A stretch of 64,000 nt of DNA from contig NZ_BMTR01000005.1 of assembly GCF_014649775.1 (NCBI RefSeq), forward strand, positions 186,001-250,000, written 5' to 3'. Source of the stretch: Streptomyces longisporoflavus (GTDB lineage: Bacteria; Actinomycetota; Actinomycetes; Streptomycetales; Streptomycetaceae). Below, in pieces: positions 58,273-64,000 of this stretch. Every line of letters begins with the position of its first letter. Position 1 is the first letter of the stretch. The notes beneath the pieces are model-generated. The model made no database searches. It was not told the DNA's origin and worked only from the letters and a program-made list of their open reading frames with translations. The translations under genes were made by a program, and so were the position numbers.

Positions 58273-58776
58273 TCACTGACGACGACCTTCGCAACGGGCG
58301 TTCTGTTGCGGGTGGCCCTCAGCCTTTACCTGTAGCTCTGCCCACACGGTTTTGCCCGGGGCCGCCCTGCGAGGCGTGACACCCCAGGCGTCCGAGAGGG
58401 CGGCTACGAGAAGCAGGCCGCGACCGGACTCGGACGCGGAGTCCGTGACCGGGGGAGCAGGCGGAGGCTGTTTCTCGGCGCGCGTGTCGCTCACCTCGAT
58501 GCGGTAGACGTCGTCGCCCCGGGTGAGCTGGAGGTGGAAGTCCCGGCCGGGGACCGTCCCGTGACGTACCGCGTTGGCGGCGAGCTCTGCGGCGATGAGG
58601 GTGAGCGTCTCGTTGGCCGGAGTCGTGTACGGGTGCCCCCAGTCATTGAGGCGGTGCGAGACGAGTCTGCGGGCGAGGCGGGCACCGCGCGGTGTTGAGG
58701 TGAAGCACATCGCGAACTCGCGTTCGGGAGCGAGGCGTTGTGGCATATGCCCGTTCGGGGGAGTTGCTGACTTCAT
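58273..58776 (-). CDS. ATP-binding anti-sigma-regulator-like protein (HATPase_c)
   Basis: 167 residues of the SpoIIAB/RsbW-like single HATPase domain: LTLIAAELAANAVRHGTVPGRDFHL (N-box) and ESGRGLLLVAALSDAWGV (G-boxes). It is divergent from an XRE-DUF397 pair; such trios are widespread in Streptomyces (WhiJ-like) and thought to control development or stress. A GTCAACGGTTGAC inverted repeat begins 4 bases upstream of its ATG. Confidence 0.85.
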   Translation of the reverse strand: MKSATPPNGHMPQRLAPEREFAMCFTSTPRGARLARRLVSHRLNDWGHPYTTPANETLTLIAAELAANAVRHGTVPGRDFHLQLTRGDDVYRIEVSDTRAEKQPPPAPPVTDSASESGRGLLLVAALSDAWGVTPRRAAPGKTVWAELQVKAEGHPQQNARCEGRRQ

Positions 58777-58779
58777 GAG

Positions 58780-58792
58780 GTCAACGGTTGAC
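58780..58792. promoter_or_regulatory. inverted repeat GTCAACGGTTGAC (candidate XRE operator)
   Basis: A 6-1-6 perfect inverted repeat in the divergent spacer, containing TTGAC, a -35-like element, on the plus strand. It lies directly against the ATP-binding gene start, so a bound regulator would block that gene. Confidence 0.45.
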
Positions 58793-58938
58793 TACCGTGC
58801 GTAGCGTTGAACAGGAGCGATGCGCTGACGAGTGCGGCCTGTACACGTACGCGATGCGCTTGTACGTGGTGTTGGGCGTGACCGGCTCCAAGGCTCTGAG
58901 TTGCCTGGCTGGGGCGGTCGTACGAGAGGAGCCGCGGC

Positions 58939-59769
58939 GTGGACGACGAGGTGCAGCAGCCGGAGTATGAGGTTGGGACGGGCATGCTTTGCGTGTTCGG
59001 GCGCCAGCTGAAGCTGTTCCGTGAGCGAGCGGGAATGGACCGCGCGAGGCTCGGGTCGCTGACCGGATACTCGGCCTCGACGATCGCGTCGTTCGAACAG
59101 GGGAGACGTATCCCGCCGCCGAAGTTCATCGACCGGGCCGATGAGGCGCTGGAGGCGGGCGGGGTGCTGTGCGCGAGCAAGGAGGAGGTGGCCCGGGCTC
59201 AGTATCCGGCGTTCTTCCGGGATGCGGCTCGGTTGGAGGCGGAGGCGGTCGAGCTGCACGTGTACGCGAACCAGGCGGCGCCTGGACTCTTGCAGACGGC
59301 GGAGTATGCGCGGGCCATCTTCTTGATGATGCGGCCACCCATGGACGACGAACTGGTCGAGCAGAGAGTGGGTGCGCGCCTGGCTCGGCAGGAGATCTTG
59401 TCCGGCAGGGATGCGCCGCTCGCCAGCTTTGTGATCGATGAGGCAGTGTTGAGGCGTCCGATCGGAGGACGGGGCATCCTGCGTGGCCAGCTTGAGCACA
59501 TCCTCCTGATGGGCGAGCGACGGAACATCGAGATCCAGGTGATGTCGCTCGACTGTGAGGAGAACGCCGGCATGGCTGGTCCCTTCACCTTGATCGAAAC
59601 GAAGGAAGGGCGGAGGATCGCGTACGCCGAGGTGCAGAACGTGAGCCGCCTGCAGACGGAGCGGGAACGCGTCCGCGCGCTGGAGGCCAAGTACGGGATC
59701 ATCCGCGCGCAGGCCCTGACTCCTCGTAAATCATTGGCGTATGTAGAGAAGTTGCTGGGAGAGCTATGA
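58939..59769 (+). CDS. helix-turn-helix regulator, XRE type with DUF5753/Scr1 domain
   Basis: 276 residues: N-terminal HTH (FGRQLKLFRERAGMDRARLGSLTGYSASTIASFEQGRRIP) and C-terminal DUF5753 (VELHVYANQAAPGLLQTAEYARAIF, LERILLMGER-like QLEHILLMGERRNIEIQVMSL). It acts with the DUF397 partner encoded next, whose ATG overlaps its TGA. GAGGAG precedes GTG 58939. Confidence 0.92.
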   Translation: MDDEVQQPEYEVGTGMLCVFGRQLKLFRERAGMDRARLGSLTGYSASTIASFEQGRRIPPPKFIDRADEALEAGGVLCASKEEVARAQYPAFFRDAARLEAEAVELHVYANQAAPGLLQTAEYARAIFLMMRPPMDDELVEQRVGARLARQEILSGRDAPLASFVIDEAVLRRPIGGRGILRGQLEHILLMGERRNIEIQVMSLDCEENAGMAGPFTLIETKEGRRIAYAEVQNVSRLQTERERVRALEAKYGIIRAQALTPRKSLAYVEKLLGEL

Positions 59770-59969
59770 ACGCGCACGTGCATCAGCCGCACATACACCA
59801 GTTGGTATGGCGCAGAAGCAGCTACAGCAGCGAGGAAGGCGGTGAATGCGTCGAGGTTGCCACTCGCCCCGGCAATGTGCACGTCCGCGACTCCAAGGAC
59901 GTAACCCGCGCACACCTGGCCGTGCGCCCCACGGCGTGGACCGCATTTGTCGAGTTCGCGGTCCTCTGA
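59766..59969 (+). CDS. DUF397 domain protein
   Basis: 67 residues: LVWRRSSYSSEEGGECVEVA...VHVRDSKDVTRAHLAVRPTAWTAFVEFAV, the typical W-x-S-S-S-x-x-G-x-x-C-V-E pattern. It probably binds the adjacent XRE protein, in a toxin-antitoxin-like or developmental switch. Confidence 0.92.
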   Translation: MNAHVHQPHIHQLVWRRSSYSSEEGGECVEVATRPGNVHVRDSKDVTRAHLAVRPTAWTAFVEFAVL

Positions 59970-59978
59970 CACACGCAA

Positions 59979-60010
59979 GGCCCTCGGCAGGCGCCCGCTT
60001 GCCGAGGGCC
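59979..60010 (+). terminator. hairpin terminator after the XRE-DUF397 pair
   Basis: GGCCCTCGGCA and TGCCGAGGGCC form an 11-bp perfect stem, 10 bases after the DUF397 stop. Confidence 0.85.
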
Positions 60011-60120
60011 CTGGCCGTGTGTTGCTGCCCGCTCGCCCGCCATTCGGCACGCACACGAGAAGACCCAACTAGCGTGCAGATGATGGCCACTTGAGGGCAG
60101 AGTTACTGTAGTTTCCTGCT

Positions 60121-60882
60121 ATGAAAAAGGGCAAAATAGCAGAGAACCCCGAGTCGCGCTTCTCCACCGTGCTGGTAGGTGCCGCAAGGCTTCCGGGCGT
60201 ACGTATCGACAGGGCGGCGTACCTCCGAAGAGCGCTGGCGCGCTATTGCTCCGAGGACGACATCCGAAGAGCGATCGAAGAGACCCCCGCGGCGGCGGGC
60301 ATCACCGTCGAGGTTCTCGACAAAGCTGCCAACGACTCCATCCGCTACGAAACCAGCAAAGTCAGCGCTCTGTCCGCCGCTGCAGGAATACCGGGCATCA
60401 TCGCCCTTCCTGCCACCGTGCCCGCTGACATGGCCCAGTACTTCGGCCACATGCTGCGTATCTCGCAGAAGCTCGCCTACCTCTACAGCTGGCCCGATCT
60501 GTTCTCCGACGAGGGCGATGACGTCGATGACGCGACCATGGGTGTGCTCACGCTGTTCTTCGGCGTGATGTTCGGTACCCAATCGGCGAACACCGCTGTG
60601 GGCAAGGTCGCGGGGATGATGTCGGAGCAGGTCGCCAAGAAGCTGCCTCAGAGGGCACTCACCCAGGGTGTCATCTACCCGATAGTGAAGAGAGTCGCGG
60701 GCTACCTCGGCGTCGAGATGACGAAGCAGTCCTTCGCGAAGACCGTCTCGAAGGCCATCCCTGTCGTCGGGGCCGTTGTCTCCGGCACGCTCACTTTTGC
60801 GACTTACCTTCCCATGGCCAAACGACTCAAGAAGCACCTGTCCAGCTTGGAGCTGACGAAGCCGACGCTCCGAGTCGCTTAG
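60121..60882 (+). CDS. EcsC-family-like protein of unknown function
   Basis: 253 residues starting MKKGKIAENPESRFST, an AT-rich start unlike its neighbours. The middle (AAGIPGIIALPATVPADMAQYFGHMLRISQKLAYLYSWPDLF) resembles the EcsC family, with further hydrophobic stretches (VLTLFFGVMFG, AIPVVGAVVSGTLTFATYLPMA). The relationship is moderate; function unknown. It lies between the XRE trio and a toxin-antitoxin pair, a typical place for acquired genes. Confidence 0.65.
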   Translation: MKKGKIAENPESRFSTVLVGAARLPGVRIDRAAYLRRALARYCSEDDIRRAIEETPAAAGITVEVLDKAANDSIRYETSKVSALSAAAGIPGIIALPATVPADMAQYFGHMLRISQKLAYLYSWPDLFSDEGDDVDDATMGVLTLFFGVMFGTQSANTAVGKVAGMMSEQVAKKLPQRALTQGVIYPIVKRVAGYLGVEMTKQSFAKTVSKAIPVVGAVVSGTLTFATYLPMAKRLKKHLSSLELTKPTLRVA

Positions 60883-61002
60883 CAGCATGACCGCCTATGG
60901 CGGTGAGTGCGGCGCCCCGCACCTAGCGAGCCGACGTCGTCGCGCGACGTACCGGTCGGGTCGGTGAGGTGACGGTGTGTGCCGCAACGAGGAACGGTGG
61001 CC

Positions 61003-61260
61003 TCAGTAGTGGTAGCGGGCCTTGAGGATCTTGACTTCTTTCTCGTCCACCCGGTAGACGAGCCGGTGCTCGTCGTCGATCCGGCGTGACCAGTAGCCGG
61101 ACAGGTCGCCCTTCAGGGGTTCAGGCTTACCGATGCCGGTGAAGGGGGTGCGCTGGATCTCGGCGATCAGCCGGGTGATTCTGCGGGCCATGGCGCGGTC
61201 CGAACCGAGCCGGAACAGGAAGTCCTCCCACCCGGCCGGGTCGAAGTGAACGCTCCTCAC
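61003..61260 (-). CDS. Txe/YoeB-family addiction toxin (mRNA interferase)
   Basis: 85 residues: [62 protein letters not shown] ends DEHRLVYRV and ILKARYHY. The catalytic set (Glu, Arg in WSRRI, C-terminal His-Tyr) and final RYHY are those of YoeB, a ribosome-dependent RNase. The GTG start overlaps the antitoxin stop (GTGA). Confidence 0.92.
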   Translation of the reverse strand: MRSVHFDPAGWEDFLFRLGSDRAMARRITRLIAEIQRTPFTGIGKPEPLKGDLSGYWSRRIDDEHRLVYRVDEKEVKILKARYHY

Positions 61261-61529
61261 CCGTCACCCGCAAGCTCTTGCAGCTCTTCCATGGTCCTGG
61301 TGACCACGGTCTCGCCGGCCTTGTCCCGTGCGACGGCCTCCATGAGGCTTCGCGCGTTCGCGGGGGAACGCAGCAGGTAGACGGTCTCCTGCCAGGAGTC
61401 GTAGTCCTCGGCGGACATTATTACCGCGTCGCCGCCTTTGGAGCTGATGCGCACGGGGGTGTGGTCGTCGTTCACGCGCTTGATGAGTGGAAACAGGTCC
61501 TTGCGGGCCTCGCTGGCGCTTATCGTCAC
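61257..61529 (-). CDS. Phd/YefM-type antitoxin
   Basis: 90 residues: [53 protein letters not shown], the conserved YefM N-terminal DNA-binding fold. It neutralises YoeB and represses its own operon, probably through the GTGGTAC/GTACCAC repeats just upstream. GAGGTG precedes GTG 61529. Confidence 0.92.
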   Translation of the reverse strand: MTISASEARKDLFPLIKRVNDDHTPVRISSKGGDAVIMSAEDYDSWQETVYLLRSPANARSLMEAVARDKAGETVVTRTMEELQELAGDG

Positions 61530-61548
61530 TTACGACACCTCATTCAGA

Positions 61549-61593
61549 GTGGTACGGGAAAACGGTACCACGCTGGTACTCAATTCTGGTACG
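61549..61593. promoter_or_regulatory. TA operon operator: GTGGTAC/GTACCAC repeats
   Basis: GTGGTAC (61549) and GTACCAC (61565) form an inverted repeat with a 9-base spacer; two further TGGTAC half-sites follow at about 61574 and 61587. This resembles multi-site YefM operators. Confidence 0.6.
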
Positions 61594-61646
61594 AGTCGCG
61601 AGGTGTGACGCTCCTCGGCATACACCCGACTCCTCTGCCCCTCTCC

Positions 61647-62681
61647 TCAGGGCAACACCGCCAGCGTGGCGGTGACCGCCCTGTGGTCCGTGCCGGGGAT
61701 GGTTCGTTCGGTGACCGAGGTGCCTGCGAGGCCGGAGCCGTGCAGGACGTGGTCCAGGTGCAGCAAAGGTGGCAGCAGGCCCTTGCCCGCCGGCCATGTG
61801 CGGGGCCAGCCTTCGCCGAGTTCGGCGTGGGTGTCCGTGAGTCCGCCCGATGCGAGCAGCTCGCGCATGGGGGCGTGGTCGACGGTCGCGTTGAAATCGC
61901 CCAGGAACACCGTGTCGGGGCCACTGTCGCGGGCGACGGTGGTGAGGGCGGACATGTCCTTGGTCCAGCGGTCCGCGTCACCCAGCGGGTAGTACGTGTG
62001 CACCGCCACCAGCCGTACGGCGCGTCCGCCGACCTTCACCTGCGCCGTGGTCTGGGGCCAGGCGGTGTCCGCCTCCAGGGGGCCGCCGTGCGTCAGCGGA
62101 ATCCGTGAGTAGAGCGACGAGTCGTTCTCGGGGTGGAGCTCCTGGTGCGGCATGACCTTGCCCAGGCCCGCCTCGGCGAGCGCCTTGATGCCGGTGGCCG
62201 GCAGCTCCTGCACGGCCAGGACATCTATCCGCTCGGATTTCACCAGCTCCACCAGCGCACGCGCGTCCCCCTGGCCGACGTGGGTGTTGAGGGTGGCCAC
62301 CCGCAACTCGGGTGCCTGCGGGGGGATGTGCGGCTCCTCGTGCGGTACGAAGCGCGGCACAAGCAGTACGACGTACGCCGCTGTGATCAGTCCGGCGGCG
62401 ATGACCGGTCGGCGGGAGCGCAGAGCGGGCACGGAGAGCGTGGTGATCAGGGCGAGGAGACTGATGACGGCCGCATAGGGGAACAGGACCACGGCCACGG
62501 CCAGCGGGGTGCCCGCGTCCAGCCCCGCAAGTCGTACGACCAGCAGGGCGAAGAGCGCGGCGAGCAGCACGAGGTACCCGCGCCGTCCCCATGTGCGTCC
62601 GCGGCGGCCAGTGCGGCGGTCAGCGCCCCGCTCTCCGTCGGCTGCGCGGTGTGCTCGCGTGGATATGTGTATGTCCGTCAT
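61647..62681 (-). CDS. endonuclease/exonuclease/phosphatase family protein with membrane N terminus
   Basis: 344 residues: N-terminal helices (YLVLLAALFALLVVRLAG, TPLAVAVVLFPYAAVISLLALI, RPVIAAGLITAAYVVLLVP) and a C-terminal EEP domain (LRVATLNTHVGQGDARALV, VLAVQELPATG, AVHTYYPLG, FLGDFNATVDH, LDHVLHG...GTDHRAVTATL), with the metal and catalytic His/Asp/Glu residues. It probably hydrolyses nucleic acids, phospholipids or phosphate esters outside the membrane. ATG 62681; only 2 bases from the glutaminase stop. Confidence 0.9.
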   Translation of the reverse strand: MTDIHISTRAHRAADGERGADRRTGRRGRTWGRRGYLVLLAALFALLVVRLAGLDAGTPLAVAVVLFPYAAVISLLALITTLSVPALRSRRPVIAAGLITAAYVVLLVPRFVPHEEPHIPPQAPELRVATLNTHVGQGDARALVELVKSERIDVLAVQELPATGIKALAEAGLGKVMPHQELHPENDSSLYSRIPLTHGGPLEADTAWPQTTAQVKVGGRAVRLVAVHTYYPLGDADRWTKDMSALTTVARDSGPDTVFLGDFNATVDHAPMRELLASGGLTDTHAELGEGWPRTWPAGKGLLPPLLHLDHVLHGSGLAGTSVTERTIPGTDHRAVTATLAVLP

Positions 62682-62683
62682 CC

Positions 62684-63607
62684 TCAGAACACCGAAAGCC
62701 CTGTCAGTGTCGTGAACCGGTCGAGTGCCGCGACGCCCGACACCGAGTTGCCCCGTTCGTCCAGGCCGGGGCTCCATACGCAGAGCGTGCAGTGGCCGGG
62801 GACCACGGCGATGATGCCGCCGCCGACACCGCTCTTGCCGGGCAGGCCCACGCGGTAGGCGAAGTCGCCCGCCGCGTCGTACGTCCCGCAGGTGAGCATG
62901 ATGGCGTTGACCTGCTTGGCCTGGCTGCGGCTGAGCAGGCGGGTGCCGTCGGCGCGGATGCCGTGGCGGGCCAGGAACCCGGTGGCCAGGGCGAGGTCGG
63001 CGCAGGACGCCTCGACGGAGCACTGGCGGAAGTACTGGTCGAGGAGGACCGGGACCGGGTTGTCGATGTTGTCGTAGGCCGCCATGAAGTGGCCCAGGGC
63101 GGCGTTGCGGTCTCCGTGCGCGGACTCGGACGCGGCGACGGCCTCGTTGATGGTGAGCCGGTCGTTGCCGCTCTCCGCGCGCAGGAAGTCGAGCAGGGTG
63201 CCCGCCGCGTCCTCGGTCTGGGTGTGGAGGCGGTCGGTGACGACGAGCGCGCCCGCGTTGATGAAGGGGTTGCGGGGGATGCCGTTCTCGTACTCCAGCT
63301 GCACGAGCGAGTTGAAGGGGTTGCCGGACGGCTCGCGGCCCACGTGCTCCCAGAGTGCGTCGCCCTCGCGGGCCAGGTCCAGCGCGAGGGTGAAGACCTT
63401 GGTGATGGACTGCGCGGAGAACGGCTGCCGCCAGTCGCCCACCCCGTACACCGTGCCGTCGGGCTCCGCGACGGCCATGCCGAACCGGCGCGGGTCGCAC
63501 GCGGCGAGCGCGGGGATGTAGTCGGCGGGCCTGCCGCGCCCCGGCGTCTTCTCGATCTCGGCCGCGATGCGGTCCAGGACCGGCTGATAGGTCTGGGGCG
63601 AGGTCAT
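62684..63607 (-). CDS. glsA: glutaminase A
   Basis: 307 residues of the beta-lactamase-like glutaminase family: VYGVGDWRQPFSAQSITKVFTLALDL (catalytic S-x-x-K), LVQLEYENGIPRNPFINAGALV, and GKSGVGGGIIAVVPGHCTLCVWSPGLDERGNSVSGV near the C terminus. It deaminates glutamine to glutamate and ammonia. ATG 63607 is used; ATG 63616 also fits. It is followed by the EEP gene in an operon. Confidence 0.95.
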   Translation of the reverse strand: MTSPQTYQPVLDRIAAEIEKTPGRGRPADYIPALAACDPRRFGMAVAEPDGTVYGVGDWRQPFSAQSITKVFTLALDLAREGDALWEHVGREPSGNPFNSLVQLEYENGIPRNPFINAGALVVTDRLHTQTEDAAGTLLDFLRAESGNDRLTINEAVAASESAHGDRNAALGHFMAAYDNIDNPVPVLLDQYFRQCSVEASCADLALATGFLARHGIRADGTRLLSRSQAKQVNAIMLTCGTYDAAGDFAYRVGLPGKSGVGGGIIAVVPGHCTLCVWSPGLDERGNSVSGVAALDRFTTLTGLSVF

Positions 63608-64000
63608 GATCGCCATTTTGCACCCGCGCGGGGCGCGAGGGCGCGCGAGTTGGGGCAGGGGCAGGGGCTGGGGTTGTGGCTGTCGCCGTAGCCGTGGCTG
63701 TCGCCGTAGCCGTGGCTGACGCCGTGGGCGTGTGTGCGGTGTGCGTGGGGGGCGTGGCCCGTGGGCGCGGGTGCGGTGCGCTTGACCGATAGCCCGGCAT
63801 GCGTGGGGCGTGACCGATAGCCCGGCGTGCGTGAAGGCGTGACCCACGTGAAGGGTGACCCGCGGGCTCGCGTGCGTGCAGGCGCGGTCGGCATCCGCCG
63901 GAGCATCCCGTGATCAATCCGGCCTGCGGCGAGGTGGCCACCAGCCCGCCCCCGTACGGGGCGGTCGCGCTCACCCCCTGACGGCGCCCCCGCCCTCCCC
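63608..64000. other. upstream region of glutaminase with simple repeats, no gene supported
   Basis: About 390 bases to the window edge. It contains tandem 18-base GCCGTAGCCGTGGCTGTC units (about 63674-63735) and a direct repeat with core TGACCGATAGCCCGGC (63781 and 63808). Open frames across it look non-coding. Confidence 0.5.
63674..63735. repeat. tandem 18-base repeats
   Basis: GTCGCCGTAGCCGTGGCT is repeated twice, with flanking degenerate copies, upstream of the glutaminase gene. Such repeats vary in number by slippage. Confidence 0.7.

Noticed and set aside
63846..63974. Minus-strand open frame at the right edge
   Set aside because: Low-complexity Arg/Pro/Ala translation, no ribosome site and no similarity recognised.

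Overview
The window is high-GC actinobacterial DNA, almost certainly a Streptomyces chromosome. It carries a SapB-type (ram/amf) lanthipeptide locus, an actinobacterial RNase P RNA, an XRE/DUF397/ATP-binding regulatory trio and many GTG starts with GTGA/ATGA gene overlaps. It looks like ordinary chromosome with no phage or transposon.

Layout. 0-4.6 kb: the start of an MHS-type MFS transporter, a GT87-PAP2 fusion membrane protein and a large membrane protein. 4.7-7.4 kb: divergent CYP125-like P450 and FadA5-like thiolase. 7.5-14.2 kb: a secreted SLT protein, then a leftward five-gene ECF vitamin-transport operon behind a cobalamin riboswitch. 14.3-17.2 kb: divergent metallo-beta-lactamase-fold hydrolase and aldehyde dehydrogenase/ferredoxin. 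17.5-24.7 kb: the ram/amf locus (LanKC synthetase, 41-residue precursor, two ABC half-transporters, RamR-type regulator). 24.9-29.0 kb: a KstR-type TetR repressor divergent from a glycosyltransferase/methyltransferase/prenyltransferase-fold operon. 29-36.4 kb: small envelope proteins, an F420-dependent LLM oxidoreductase, an amidase, a methyltransferase, an acetyltransferase and an MFS pump. 36.7-40.1 kb: a double-length acyl-CoA dehydrogenase and an SCP-x type thiolase. 40.2-43.6 kb: an MFS pump and a two-component system. 44.0-47.0 kb: MaoC-type hydratase, Zn alcohol dehydrogenase and a 17beta-HSD4-type SDR. 47.1-57.8 kb: housekeeping and hypothetical genes (NIF3, zinc-ribbon protein, RNase H/phosphatase, KDPG aldolase, YaaA, RNB nuclease, MerR, Uma2). 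57.8-58.25 kb: rnpB. 58.3-61.6 kb: the XRE trio, an EcsC-like protein and a YefM/YoeB toxin-antitoxin pair. 61.6-63.6 kb: an exo/endonuclease-phosphatase protein and glutaminase.

The most interesting signal is a dispersed regulon. A KstR-like repressor sits among genes resembling actinobacterial sterol side-chain oxidation: P450 plus ferredoxin, alcohol and aldehyde dehydrogenases, fused acyl-CoA dehydrogenase, MaoC hydratase, SDR and two thiolases. The 14-bp motif TnnAACnnGTTnnA, known as the mycobacterial KstR box, occurs four times exactly and three times with one mismatch, always in front of these genes or the repressor. A second palindrome, CTGAC-N5-GTCAG, precedes three of the same transcription units. 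No steroid-ring genes and no acyl-CoA ligase are visible here, so the real substrate is open.

Other notable points: an apparent ATT start codon in a conserved zinc-ribbon gene, a hairpin repeat found only between convergent genes, a putative transcobalamin-like surface protein in the B12-riboswitch operon, and an MFS pump with a C-terminal carboxypeptidase-regulatory-like domain.
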